Assembly (NCBI GenBank): GCA_025526935.1
Contig: JAHLKD010000029.1
Span: 248,001-312,000 of the forward strand
DNA length: 64,000 nt
DNA from: Cladochytrium replicatum
Taxonomy: Eukaryota > Chytridiomycota > Chytridiomycetes > Cladochytriales > Cladochytriaceae
Reading direction: 5' to 3'
The translations under genes were made by a program, and so were the position numbers. Shown here piece after piece: positions 45,241-58,679 of this stretch; positions within the stretch are counted from its first letter, which is position 1; each line of letters opens with the position of its first letter. The notes under the pieces were generated by a model. That model was not told the DNA's origin, did no database searches, and saw only the letters and a program-made list of their open reading frames with translations.

Positions 45241-45875
45241 GCTGTGTGGTGTGAAGTCATGTGCTTTTGTGATTGATAAGACCTAGCATCATGATTCAGA
45301 GTTGTCCATGGTGACTTTTTTTATAATATACAGAAGTTAAATCCAACACACGTTCGTGCGTGGCGTTAAAGACACATGTGATAAATAAAACACACATTCT
45401 TGTGCATCCCAAATAAAGTGGATGTGGCAAGGTATGACACGTTTTGTTAAATTGAGAATCTCATTAACACAAACAAGAGCTAACATAGGACATAGGGGCT
45501 GTTCAATTTTTGTGCGAGAAAGCTGCCATAGTGGCTCGCATTAGCAGGCAATGATCTCGAAAGGTCTATCAGTGTAAAGACTACGTTTCTCTATAGCACT
45601 TCTTCGTTGCCATTTATCTTTTGACCCTTTTAACGTATTCAGACATCATTTAATCAGAAATATGTAAGTCGAATCTTGAGACAGATATTCAGGCAAATGC
45701 ATTCAACGTCTGTATTTACTACAAGAGTGTTCTGTAGGAGCCTAAACTACCAAATTCTGAGTAAATTTGGCAAGAACGGAACTAAGTACTGTTGCTTTCG
45801 TATATACAAAGGGGTATGCCGTACCAGATTGGGTTCTGGCAAGAAGGTGAAATGAAAAACAAAAATCTTAAATGT
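45241..45875. other. AT-rich spacer
   Basis: 635 bp with no recognisable feature; it presumably contains the 3' UTR of the kinase gene. Confidence 0.45.
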
Positions 45876-48369
45876 CTACTCTCTGCCCCAAGAAACAAAA
45901 AGATGCTCCCACACCTTCTCAATGTCCCAGCGCTTCGCAGCATCTACCTCCAAACACCCTTTCAAGAGCTCGTCCACGTTCCTCACACCACCGGCAGCAT
46001 CCGCACCCAGTGCGTTCTTTGCAGCTGCGATCAGCCCTTCGACGTCCCACCGTCCCTTCAGTATTGACATCTGAAGCCTGGGAAAGTACTCGTCCTCAAA
46101 CGGCAATCCACCGGTGATGATGGCGTGGAGAACACATCCTAGCGCCCACACGTCGGCTTTCGTCCAAAAAGCGCCGTTGCGCCGTCCGGATCTTCTGACG
46201 ACCTCGGGCGGACAGTAATGCAACGATCCAGCAAAGATATCTGTATCCTCGTCCTCGACTTCCAGTACGGACCCATATGTCATGTCGAGGTTCTGCTGCT
46301 GCTGCTGCTGTTGGGGCGATGAATCCAAGCCGACGAGTTCATCGAGTTCCGCTACCCGCGCCGAAAGCCCGAAATCCCCAAGCTTGGCCACAGCCTCCCC
46401 ACCCGCCCACTTCAGCAGCACATTCTCGAGCTTCAAGTCGCGATGCACGACCCCGTTCTCATGCATGTATTTAACCCCCTCCACGATCTGCGCGAAAATT
46501 TTCGAGGCTTGTTTCAGACTCATGGGGTTATCCGTGGCCTCGCTGAGAAGCGAAAACAGCGATCCGCCCTCGCAGAGTTCCGAAACGATCATGACGACGT
46601 CGGGGAGGTCCATGACTTCGATCATGCGCGCGATGTTGGGGTGGTCCAATGTGCGCCAGATTGCACATTCGTGGCCCAGGATCCTCCAGACGCGTTCGCC
46701 CGAGACACCCCTCCTTACGCTTTCGGACGCGGTGGCCATGGACGGTGTGGGCGTCGCCGGAGGAAACGTGAAGGACACCGTGCTGCCGGCCATGATCCCG
46801 AGACCCTCGCTTCCACCTGTCGATGGATCACCGCTGGGCCCACTCCCGATGTTGTCGAGGAAATCTTTGCGGACGATTTTGACCGCGACGCGCTCGTTGG
46901 ATTCGAGAGAGTTACTGGGGTCACTGAAATCCGGCATTTCGAGGGGTGCGCCGGGATCTCCACCAGGCCTGAAAATGTCAGAGGTACTGCTGGCCCAGGT
47001 CTGATCTAAAGGTGTTTCTTCTCCGCTACGCAAGTTCAGACTGTCCGTCGAGTCGTCCGGGTACTGGATCCCCGTCATTCGCAGACTGAGTGCCAGTTGC
47101 GATTCCGTGAGCACGGCAGCTGAATAAACCTTTGAAAACGCTCCAGACCCGATGAGCCTGTCGATCACGTAGCGACCGATCTGGTCCCCCTTTGCATATT
47201 CTCCGTATACTAGACAAAGCCCATCGGAATCAGACATTTTTCAATTTGAAAAGGAAATTCTTCGAAATCTTACCGATGGCGTCTGGGTTTGTCCTGTCTG
47301 CTATGGCCATCAGAAAAGAAACGGCAGGTGAGGGAGCAACATCCCTGTAGCTTTCTGCGTTGACTGGGCTTCCACCACCAGGGGAAAGTGGCCCGCTCAT
47401 AAAGGGAGATGTAGCTGATGGGGAGCGCATCATTTTCGGGGACGAAGGACCAGGGCCGACGGTGAACGTCACTCTGGAAGGCGATGTGGCGATCATGGAG
47501 TTTCTGCGCGATGTACTGTGACGGATCCGAATGGGAGATGTTGCGGAGTGGTGTGCATGGCGTGGAGAAGATGCATTTGAAGGGTCGATCGGCATGCCTG
47601 GATATGAAGGAGTTCGGCGTGGGGCAACGGTAGCAGGCATGATGGGGTACGATTGGACCCTGTGAGGCGGGATCACGGTTGCGGCAGACTGTGAAGTGGA
47701 AGGCGAGTGTGACAAATGGAGAGCCTCCGGACGAGGACGAGAGTGATGATGATGATGATGATGATGATGATAGTGTGGTGTTGGGGCAGTAAACGGAGAT
47801 GTTAGCACACTCGATTCAGTTTTAAGGATATCCTGTGGCAGACTGGTGGGCTGGTTTTCCTCGTGAGGGTCTACAATAATCGATGGAGGTGGAGAGGCGA
47901 CTTTACTTTCAACAGCTGTGTCGTATGACTCGGTTTGTTTAGCCTCGACTTCGTGCCGAACGGGTGGGACCGCTGGAGCAGACTTAGCGAAAGATTCAGG
48001 ACCATTTTCAGTGTTGCTGTTCGCACTGATGGTTCTGTCCCCCACACCTGGAGAGCTGGTGCTCCGGGGAAAGAATCGCTGCCATATGTGGGGCTGAGTT
48101 TCACCTTCGCTGCTGCTGCGAAGAGCGAATGGGGACGAAGAAGCGGCGACGGAGGAGTCTTTCTGCGAACTCTGGGAATTTTCAGCCTGTCGTCTCTTCG
48201 AGGTCAGGAACGGGAAGAGCGAGGCGAGAGTAACTGCGGGCTGGTGAGAGGTAGGGAGTGAGCGGGGCGACTCCGAGAGCGAAGCAGACGAGCGAGACAG
48301 GTCAGTTTGAGACGAGCGCTGCAGCATGGCATGCTGCCCCTGTGGATTAGCAGGTTCGGTGGCCCTCAT
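45876..48369 (-). CDS. Serine/threonine protein kinase with long disordered N-terminus
   Basis: Two exons, complement 48369-47274 and 47209-45876, give 809 residues. The intron (GTAAG...GTCTAG) removes an in-frame ATG that would otherwise mimic a start at 47237. The first 350 residues are Ser/Pro-rich with a run of ten His. The kinase domain has all key motifs: GSGAFSKVY (glycine loop), AVKIVRK (ATP Lys), VHRDLKLENVLL (catalytic loop), DFGLS (Mg Asp), SLHYCPPEVV and WTKADVWALGCVL. An insertion of about 75 residues separates the glycine loop from the Lys, another follows the Lys, and a Gln run sits after DFGLS. Substrate and pathway are unknown; HRDLK and the PPE block place it among Ser/Thr kinases. 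Confidence 0.9.
47748..47773 (-). repeat. Trinucleotide (CAT/ATG) repeat encoding polyhistidine
   Basis: Nearly pure TGA/ATG-phase triplets on the plus strand, giving about ten His residues in the kinase N-terminal region. It is likely length-polymorphic. Confidence 0.75.
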
Positions 48370-48586
48370 GCGATTCTTTTGCAACACGGAGATAAGAGAT
48401 CAATCAGCGCGTAGCGAAAATTTGATTTTTGAAAGAGTTTATTGTTGTTTATGGGCTATTGATCGGAACGGGGCGAGAATCTGTCCCGCCGGATGGTTGG
48501 AGATTCTCACTTGTTGGAGGACTCGAGTGCTGGCATGTCTAGATTATTAAATTATTATTAGGACCGGGCTGTACTACCCAAACAAC

Positions 48587-49553
48587 TCATGTCTCACCTT
48601 CGTCGTCGCTGTCCTTCTCATCGTCCTAGAGCGAACGTCAAATTGATTAGAACACCACATGATCTGATCTTGGATCACTTACAAAGTTCTGACCGGCCAT
48701 CATGCTGTCAAAGTCCATGCCGCCCATACCTCCCATGCCGCCCATACCGCCCATACCGCCCATTCCACCCATTCCCCCCATGCCGCCCATGTCTCCACCG
48801 CCGAACTGTGAGAAGTCCATGTCGCCGAAGGGACTGGCTCCACCAGCACCAGCAGCGGCGTCATCGTCTTCATCCTCGTCCTTCCACTTTGCAAAGTCGG
48901 TCTTGAGCCAGTGCACTTTGCCGCTGTTCTTAAGCAGCCTTGGCCAGTAGCTCTGGTCTTTTTCCTTCTTCACAATCACAAAGTATATGCTGCGTGCAGT
49001 CACAGACTTTTTGGACTCCTGTTGTTTGGTTATCAGCCTTCCAAATTCAAATTATTTTCAGTATTTGTAGTTACCTCTGGGCTGACTTCCTTGAAGAAAT
49101 CGATGGTCACGGCGTACTCTTTGCCTTCCGACGTTCCGCTGAAAGTGAGCGCGTCGGCAGTGAGATTGAGAACGGGGTTCTCCACGTCCGGGACGTTGAA
49201 CGTCAGGTAGATCTCGTCGGTGCGCTGGGCCCAAAGGACCTCGGGGAAACGTGTCGTTTGTCTGTAGCAACAGAGATCAAGAAGAATCAATCGGTCAATT
49301 GCGAACCAACAAAAAAAAATGCTTGTGATTCTGAGCTCAAACAATTGGGTGGCGATTTTTCAACAGGAGGCAAGAGAGAGCAACAGAGCAGAAGAAGAAA
49401 CCGTTTACGTTGCAAACACCGACCCACCAGCATGGGAGTGGCAACCAACAGCCGGCACGACATGGCGTTAATGGACCAAAAGGCCGTAAAGATGGAAAGA
49501 CGACGATAAAGGAGCGGAACAGAGAGATATTGTACGTACGCTGCAGTCATCAT
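48587..49553 (-). CDS. SBA1: Hsp90 co-chaperone p23/Sba1
   Basis: Four exons, complement 49553-49540, 49261-49075, 49018-48683 and 48625-48587, give 191 residues. The CS domain is clear: FPEVLWAQRTDEIYLTFNVP, DALTFSGTSEGKEYAVTIDF, ARSIYFVIVKKEKDQSYWPR and LLKNSGKVHWLKTDFAKWKD, with the conserved YWPRL and WLK(T/V)DFxKW blocks that contact Hsp90. The C-terminal tail has an acidic stretch, then about eight MGG repeats (48725-48795), then MDFDSM and an acidic end DDEKDSDDEGET. p23 binds the closed, ATP-bound Hsp90 and slows hydrolysis in the cytosol. The first coding exon is only 14 nt and its intron is 278 nt, long for this locus. Confidence 0.95.
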
Positions 49554-52131
49554 CGCTCTGTGGTGATTGCCGATTTGTCGTCTGCCAGAAAGTCCAACAA
49601 TTTCAATATTTCAATCCAAGCCCGTTGAAGAAAGCGCGCGCGCGTCAAGAGTTTCTAACACGTTCCAGAACCTTTTTCGCTATTTTGTAGAAAAATAAGG
49701 TCCCGGCTCGGCTCAGTGTTCAGTGTGCATCGGTCGTGCTTTGTGCATGCATCTCTCCATTGACGATGTGATTGTCGCCAATCGCTCGATCATACTACTA
49801 AATTGACCCGTACCCAACTTTAACCCCACACACAATGAGTCCATGAGTTGTCCTTCAAACGTTTCCGATGCGTTCGTACCCTGAACAGCTCTGGTGAACG
49901 GCGGCCCCAACGGGTGTCACCGCAGATCTATCCACTTTTCCGGAAGAAGAGTTTGACAACAACGATGTCACAAACGTCCACCGTTGATCTCGCCTTCGTT
50001 GGTGTATTTACATTGCTTGTTGGACTGGTGAGAGATACAACAACACACACCTAGTTCATGCCCGTTGAAATTGACGGCCATGCAGTGAAATAGGGCGTGT
50101 GGCTGTCTGGACTCTGGTTGCGAATTTGAAGATTCCTGGTACATGTTCGCAGTGCTTAGCGTTCTAGTGATGGCGGGACTGATGTCTTGAGACAGGCATT
50201 TCTGGAGGCACCGACGTCGTGCTTGTCCCGCTGTTCCTCGCTCTCGTCGCTGTCGTCGCTTCGATCATGGGTGTTGGCAGGGTAAAGTGCGCCAACGAAC
50301 CTCATATCTGGGGAATCCTCATCTCGTCATGATGAAAATCAGAAACAGCTGTGCGACAAAATCAACAGCGTTGTCCTCTGTAATTGATCGCTGTGTTTGG
50401 AGCTGTCCGACTCCTTGCGTTTGGAGCTGCGGAGATGGAAATGGGAGCGATGACTACTCTGCTGACGCGATCGATGCGCTTGGCATGGCTGAGGTGACTC
50501 TCATGGCGGTACTGAGGGGACGCTGAACTGTGGATCGTGATTCCGTGAGATGCGGGTTTTAGTCTTTCACTTGCCGAACTTGCTTGTGTTCTGAGATTGT
50601 GCTGGGCTGCCTTATGATTCGTATATGATCTGCACATGCTATACATCAAGAGCAGCAGCAGCAGTAGCAAGAGCAGCAGCAGCAGCAACTCTTCAAAGTC
50701 GCACGATCGAGTGTGTTTCAGACCGGGAAGTGATGGCACACCGGTCTCGAAATTGAGTTGGGAGCGGGCGAGGAAGACACTGGGAAGGATAAAGTTCATC
50801 ACGGTGAAATGATGCTACTGCTGCCGGCGATTGCTCTAATTTCTGTTTTCAACAAAACTTGGCCCCACTTGTCTCCCGAAAACGTGTCTCAACCTGCCCG
50901 TCATTTCACTCAGTCCACTTCCATTGGCGCCGTCGTCGCATCCTCGTCCCGCCGCTTGCACTCCCCTTCATGGTTATCGCCGCCTTACACTCTGCACGGC
51001 TCACCGAACCTTATCTTTCTCAACCAGTCCTACGAGGGTTAGCGCTCGCCCTACCTTCCCCATCCATAGAATCGTCCCTCTGGGGTAGTGCGTTTCACTT
51101 AAAAAAAAAAGAAGTACGCTCCTTGCAAAAGAAGAATATGGGATAAACGTAAAAGCCAAACTAACAATTCTTATTATTTTGTTTTTTAGATGAACTCGCA
51201 AACTCGGCGGACTCTTTCCCAAAGTTCGCATTGACGCATTCGAGCTCGTCCGGTAGCCTCTCTGTCCCGGTCGAGCTCCCCCCCGCCCGCAACTTTGCGC
51301 GCGGCGCTGTTCGATTCGCTCGAGGCGCATGAGAAGGCAGATGTTCCGAGCCGACATGGCTGCCGGAGACCTCGAGATTGCGCAGAAGCGGATCCGGGAG
51401 CTCCGGTTGCGCATTCTCGAGCGACGCGTTGAGGAATTCCGAATGCGGAAGCTCTCGAGAAAGGGTGAAGCGAATCGACTACGGTTCGGGAAGAGTTCTG
51501 GGGGCAGTGTGAAAGCAGTGACTGCGAGAGAGGTAGTTGTTTGAGAGAGAGAGGGGTAGTGGTAGTTGGGCCGAGTTAAGGCAAGGAACCGGTGGTGGTG
51601 CTGGTTAGCACGGTCATTCGGCCAAAGGCAGAATTGGTACGAGGCGATGGACATTTGGATTAACTGAATTATAATAATAATGTTAATGTTATTTGCTGTT
51701 AACATGTGGCAGTGGTACTGAAGGGCTCACGTGGTGATCCCAAGCCATAACACCGTCTCCACTCTGTCCCAGGTGAGAAGAAGTTGGCAGCAGAGCACAG
51801 CACGACTCCACTCGACTCACCGGTACGGGGATGACGAGGATGGGGAGGATCGGGAAGATGACGATGATGAGGATGGTTGTGTATGGATGGATGGATGGAT
51901 GGATGGATGGATGTCACTCCCGCGATGCCAGGCATGATGATTCTTACCTTATATTATTTCTGACACCTCTAAAATGAGCCGCTGTTGGCTGCTTTGACAA
52001 TATTTGGGTTGTGATCTGACCTCGTGCATCGCGGTGAATGTCAACATGCTATCGACGTGGCCGGTGGGGGTCGATTGCTGGGTGACTCTTCGTTACTCAT
52101 TGCAGTGAGACTGACCTCCCCCTTCTCGCAG
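49554..52131. other. Mostly unassigned region upstream of eL6
   Basis: 2.6 kb without a convincing gene. 49965-50027 opens MSQTSTVDLAFVGVFTLLVG and later hydrophobic stretches occur near 50138-50185 and 50200-50280, but the frames could not be joined. A CAG-rich run lies at 50650-50690. A coiled-coil-like ORF (RRQMFRADMAAGDLEIAQKR...) lies at 51329-51544. A GGAT microsatellite lies at 51883-51912. The last 100 bases probably hold a 5'-UTR intron ending at the CAG before the eL6 ATG. Confidence 0.4.
51883..51912. repeat. GGAT tetranucleotide microsatellite
   Basis: About seven perfect copies of a 4-bp unit in the eL6 upstream region. Confidence 0.9.
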
Positions 52132-52767
52132 ATGTCGGCCGCCACTAAAACCGTCCCCGTCAAGGGCTCGAAGAACGGAAAGACCCGCACCGTTCTCGTC
52201 AACAAACCCGCTCGCTTCTACCCAGCTGAGGACGCACCGGTCCCCTTCAAGTCGCGTAAGGCCGCTCGTCCCACCGCTATCCGCTCCTCCATCGAGCCCG
52301 GTACCGTTCTCATCCTCCTCGCCGGCCGTTTCCGCGGAAAGCGCGTCGTGTTTCTGAAGCAGCTCGGTTCCGGCCTGCTCCTGGTCACTGGCCCCTTCAA
52401 AATCAACGGTGTGCCTCTCAGACGGGTCAACCAGGCCTACGTCATTGCCACCTCCACCAAGGTCGATGTCAGCGCGTGCAGCATTGACGATTCCATCAAC
52501 GACGACTTCTTCAAGCAGACCAAGGATGCCAAGAAGGCAAAGAAGTTGTACGAGGAGGAGCCCAAGGTACCTGACACTCAATTGATTGTGATTTATTCTC
52601 TTATGTTGTTTTAGAAATCTGCAGTCACCGAGTCGAGGATTGCTGCACAAAAGAAGGTGGACGCCAAGATCGTCGCTGCCGTGAAGAAGACCCCAGCTCT
52701 CACTGCCTACTTGAGCGCATCCTTTGCTCTCAGCAAGGGCCAGTACCCCCACCTTCTGAAATTCTGA
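52132..52767 (+). CDS. RPL6: 60S ribosomal protein eL6
   Basis: Component of the large ribosomal subunit. Two exons, 52132-52566 and 52615-52767, give 195 residues. Signature blocks are [58 protein letters not shown] and [17 protein letters not shown], ending in [20 protein letters not shown]. The ATG directly follows a CTCGCAG acceptor, so a 5'-UTR intron is likely, as in many ribosomal protein genes. Codon use is clearly C-ending and more biased than in the neighbours, as expected for high expression. AATAAA at 52784-52789 is a likely polyadenylation signal. Confidence 0.96.
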
Positions 52768-52975
52768 TTTTGTCCCACAAAACAATAAATCATGCAAACG
52801 AAGAGTCCATATTCTGTAATTTTTAGTTCGTGCCATCAGCAAAGCCAGACTGTTTTTGTCGGTAGACCAACAACTGTTTTTTATTATGCCAGCTCTCTTG
52901 CAATTTGGGTTAATTACACAGAAATGTCAAAGCCTCCACGCGGGTTGTTGTTGCTCGACCAGCATCACCACTGAA

Positions 52976-54323
52976 ATGGAGTACCTCCAGCAGGTACGCA
53001 TTCGACTTAGCATTGGTTGCCATGCCCCATGCCTGACGCAAATATCAGAGTCTGTTCTGGGCATTCGTCCCTGGATCTGCTGCATCCTTCCTCCAGCGCC
53101 AGTACTACTCATTCGTCTATCGCGGAACACCTCCACAACCACATGAACCCAAGTACAGGCTACACTGGAATCGAATTTTCACAACCGTGCGTGGTGTTGC
53201 CTTAAGTATGCGTTGAAATCTTCTGACAAGTGCTTTGTTTGCAGATTGTCCTGGGCTACTTGTTCTACACTCTGGTGCAGGTGGGAAACGTACGCATTCA
53301 AGCCAGAGGGCACACCACTTAACGTTTACATCAGGTCGAGCGATCGTTTCCACCCAATTTTTACCAGCACCTCAATCTCGACCGCCGAACGTTCAACTCC
53401 AAAGATCTCCGCGGCAACTATCGAGCACTCTCCCTCATGTACCACCCAGACAAAGCTCAGAACGTACGTGTCGAATTGTGAAGAGCTGTGCTGACGATGA
53501 AGTAAAATCTGATGTGTTCGTTGATCTGTCGTCAGCAAGGAGACCCCACGAGCGAACTCAGGTACTTGACCATCCGCAAGGCCTACGAAACGCTCAAGGA
53601 TCCCGTGTATCGCGCTGCCTACGGTAAATCGACAGGCTAAAACTCAGAGCACCCTATCCGTATTCTAACAGATACTTTTCCGCTCTCATCGCAGAACGAT
53701 TTGGCGAGGACGTCCTTCGCTGCACGCACTGCAAAACCGACCGCGATTTCCTCATGTTCAACGTCATGAGCGTGGGCGTCTTCTATACCACGACCGCCTT
53801 GCTCCTCGGCGTGCTCTTTGTCCTCGGCAAGGGCGAGTTCGGCAGCTTCTGGCGAGCGATCGCCCTGCTCCTCCTGTGCAGCCTCGAGCTCCGTATGATA
53901 TTCAACGCGCCCACCGTTCTTCTGTCCGACGAAGACGCTTCTGCGTCGCTTGGGCTCGCGCCGAAACCGCGCGTGTGGGAGTACGTCTTTGCGTGGCGCA
54001 CGACGCACGAGAAAGTCGTCATGCTGAGGCAGTTGTTCATTGTCGTGTGCATCGCGGTGTCGCAGGTCGGGCCGATACTATTCCCGGACAAGAAGCAGGG
54101 TTTGAACAGGCAGATCGCGGAGCTTGAGATGCTGACGGAGTTGCAGATGAGGGAGAGCGCGGTGGTGCATCAGGCGGCGTTCTTGCCGTTCAGGGACGAC
54201 CCGAAGGCGGTGTATGTGCTGCAGAGGAAGATGGAGAAGCTGGCGGTGGATTTGAGGCTTGGGGATGCGGAGCCGGCGCTTATGGTGGGCGGGAGACGGG
54301 TGGCGGGGAAGAAGAACAATTGA
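52976..54323 (+). CDS. Membrane-bound J-domain co-chaperone, probably ER
   Basis: Six exons, 52976-52993, 53049-53186, 53245-53280, 53335-53463, 53536-53623 and 53695-54323, give 345 residues in frame. The order is a short N-terminus with hydrophobic LFWAFVPGSAASFL, then YRLHWNRIFTTIVLGYLFYT as a membrane segment. The J domain starts at NFYQHLNLDRRTFNSKDLRG and contains the HPD tripeptide in LMYHPDKAQN, ending YETLKDPVYRAAYERFGEDV. Two further hydrophobic segments follow (TTTALLLGVLFVLG; AIALLLLCSLELRMI), then one more (LFIVVCIAVSQVGPILF) and a basic tail. The architecture matches fungal ER membrane J-proteins that recruit Hsp70 (BiP). Topology and partner are inferred. Exon 1 encodes only six residues. 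Confidence 0.87.
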
Positions 54324-54447
54324 TGTTTTAGAAGGGGACTTGTGGGTCAAGATATCTGAAGAGACTCATTTATTTTTGGAGTGGAGGAAACAATAGTCAA
54401 GGTTTTAGTCTTCGTGGACTTCGGTCGTGACTGAAAAAGCCCGCGGT

Positions 54448-54617
54448 CCCTCCTTCACAGAGGACATATCACCAGAAGCATTGTATATTACTATTTTTCC
54501 ACCTTCCATTCTCATTCGTACTCGTCAGGACCGACTTTCCAGATCACACGGCCCTAGCCCTCCTTCACAGAGGACATATCACCAGAAGCATAGTACATTA
54601 CTAACTATTTTTCCATG
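54448..54617. repeat. Direct repeat with 110-bp period
   Basis: CCCTCCTTCACAGAGGACAT...ACCAGAAGCA occurs at 54448-54480 and 54558-54590, each followed by a similar AT-rich stretch ending CTATTTTTCCA. It lies in the 3' region of the J-protein gene. Confidence 0.85.
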
Positions 54618-54770
54618 CTTCTTTCCGTCCAGCCATGATCCTATGAAACTATCGGATCGTTAGTAGTTCCATGTATTTGACTGTATTCACACAGGTACCC
54701 TCGTCGCATTGATTTGATCCTTCGCAATGTCATTGTTCCCTACGTCAATGATTCGCGTTGTGCAAGAAAA

Positions 54771-54832
54771 TTGCATGGAATAGCCCACTTCTCCAGATAT
54801 ATTGCATGGAATAGCCCACTTCTCCAGATATA
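54771..54832. repeat. Two perfect tandem copies of a 31-bp unit
   Basis: TTGCATGGAATAGCCCACTT...ATATA is repeated exactly at 54771-54801 and 54802-54832, about 100 bp upstream of the dehydratase ATG. Confidence 0.92.
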
Positions 54833-54927
54833 TTGCACAGTTTTATCTTTCCTATCCCGACTTCGGTCCACGTGCCCAAGCGACTGAGCAGCGCCACTCC
54901 AAATATTTGCTGCGACAAGACGACGAG

Positions 54928-56427
<1,500 letters not shown>

Positions 56428-56609
56428 TTGAAATCAATCTCTGAAGTTGAAATGAATCCTTGTTTGCGATTTTACATCTGAGTCTGCTATGAATGTGAAT
56501 CTTTTTTGGTCTGCTCCCACTTAAAATGAATAGCGAATGCAATCATCATTGCTGATCATTACTTCCCAACCCTGCTCACGTGCCCACGACCTGTCATATT
56601 TTTTTTGAA

Positions 56610-58679
56610 ATGTCCCCAAACGCTACGGCAACGGAGGTCGCAAACCTCTACGATACCATTCTCATCCTCGACTTTGGCTCGCAGTTCTCGCATCTGATTG
56701 CGCGACGTATCCGTGAACTGGGAATCTACTGCGAGCTGTTTGCATGCACAATCAAGCTCTCCGAACTCAAGTTTAAACCAAAGGGTTTGGCTCATGGTCG
56801 GGTTGTATCCGTGTTAGAGCTGATGAGCTCTTTGATTTCGCAATTTTATAGGCGTGATCCTTTCGGGCAGCCCGTATTCGGTCTATGGCAAGGATGCTCC
56901 CCATGTTGATCCTGCGCTGTGGAATCTCGGTGTGCCCATCCTTGGCATCTGCTACGGTTTACAAGAAATTGCTTTCACGAGAGGTGGAAACGTCGAAGCT
57001 TCAGATCACCGCGAGTACGGTCATGCAGTCATCAGCGTCGTTGAACACAGCGTGCTGTTCGAAGGCCTTCCAAAGGAGTTCAGTGTAATGATGCACCTTA
57101 ATCCTTGGCGCAATGATGATTTTCTGAAATGAGCGTGGTTTTGTTTCCGTCAGGTTTGGATGAGCCATGGGGACCAACTCACCGCTGTTCCTACCGGATT
57201 CCGAAAGCTCGCGCAGACCTCAACAGCCCCTTTCGCTGCAACAGATAACCTTCAGGAGAGAATCTGGGGTATCCAATTCCACCCCGAAGTCACGCACACC
57301 ACGCATGGAACGGCGATCATCTCCAACTTCGTGTCGAAGATCTGTGGTGCGCAGAAAGGGTCGTGGACCATGGCCACTTTCATTGAAAAGGAAGTCGAGC
57401 GTATCCGCGGTATTGTTGGTGAGACCGCGCAAGTCATTGGTGCCGTGAGTGGAGGTGTAGACAGTACTGTCGCGGCATGCCTGATGACCAAGGCCATTGG
57501 AGACCGGTGTGTTTGATTCTGTTGTTAAGATGAATTGTTCTCAATGTCGGATCAATGCAGATTCCACGCGGTGCTGGTCGACAACGGGGTGATGCGTCTC
57601 AACGAGTGCGAGCAAGTGAAACAGATCCTCGGTGAGAAACTCGGCATCAACTTGATCGTTGCGGACGCAAGCGAGCTGTTCCTGTCTCGTTTGAAAGGCG
57701 TAGGTTCACAGCAATGCGAGTTCGAGCGGCCACGCTCACATCTGCAATGATGGCTAGGTTGAGGATCCGGAGAAGAAGCGAAAAATCATTGGAAACACTT
57801 TCGTAGAAGTATTCGACATTAAAGCTGCGGAGATAGAGGCTCAGGTTGAACAGGAGGGGAAGGGCAAGATTGAGTTCTTGCTCCAGGGAACCCTTTACCC
57901 CGATGTTATCGAGTCGGTGTCGTTCAAAGGCCCATCTGCGACCATCAAGACCCACCACGTATGCGTTACAAGCCCATACATCCTGTTCACGTTGTAATCT
58001 TCCTCCCAGAACGTTGGTGGCCTTACCGAAAACATGAAGCTTAAGCTGATCGAGCCACTCCGTGAGCTTTTCAAGGGTGAGCGCATTGCGACCGAGTTAA
58101 TCGAACGAAGTAACTGTTTAGGTCTCTAGATGAAGTTCGTGAGCTCGGTGCGATCATGAACCTGGACGAGGAACTGATCTGGAGGCACCCATTCCCTGGG
58201 CCCGGTATCGCCATCCGTGTTCTGGGAGATGTCACAAAAGAGCAGGTTGCCATCGCTCGATTGGCCGACCATATCTACATCGAAGAGATCAAGAAGGCTG
58301 GCCTTTACCGCCAAATATCCCAAGGTTGAGGCAGCGGACAGTGTGTCGATGAAGGGCGGGGCTGACCAGATGATTGAAATTTTAGCGTACGCTGCATTGC
58401 TCCCTGTTCGCTCCGTTGGCGTGATGGGTGACGGTCGAACATATGACCAGATTATTTCGCTTCGGGCCGTTCAGACAAAAGGTGGGACGAGTCGGAGTTC
58501 AAAAGCTTTCCCAAACTCACACTCTGCTTCGCGCAGACTTCATGACAGCCGAGGCATTCGAGTTCCCTTATGACGTTCTCAAGCGGATCATGAACAGGAT
58601 CATCAACGAGGTTAAGGGGGTCAACCGTGTGATGTACGACGTCAGCTCCAAGCCTCCAGCAACGATCGAGCTAGTTTGA
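56610..58679 (+). CDS. GUA1: GMP synthase (glutamine-hydrolysing)
   Basis: Converts XMP to GMP with ATP and glutamine in the cytosol. Nine exons, 56610-56784, 56852-57084, 57154-57506, 57561-57699, 57758-57958, 58010-58076, 58130-58324, 58386-58481 and 58537-58679, give 533 residues, the usual length. The class I glutaminase part has [19 protein letters not shown], the nucleophile in LGICYGLQE and the His-Glu pair in IQFHPEVTH. The ATP-pyrophosphatase P-loop is [12 protein letters not shown]. The dimerisation part has [34 protein letters not shown] and [18 protein letters not shown] at the end. Introns are 49-70 nt; the donor of intron 7 (GTTGAG) is atypical, and without that splice the frame is lost. 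It sits 180 bp after the dehydratase. Confidence 0.95.

Noticed and set aside
47026-47237. Apparent kinase start (MSDSDGLCLV) at complement 47237
   Set aside because: It lies inside an intron between the two exons; splicing joins PDAI to VYGEYAKGDQIGRY and keeps the frame, and the upstream 365-codon stretch is clearly coding.
49287-49553. 88-codon minus-strand ORF beginning at the p23 start codon
   Set aside because: It is simply p23 exon 1 read through into its 278-nt intron; the CS domain lies in another frame after the CTACAG acceptor.
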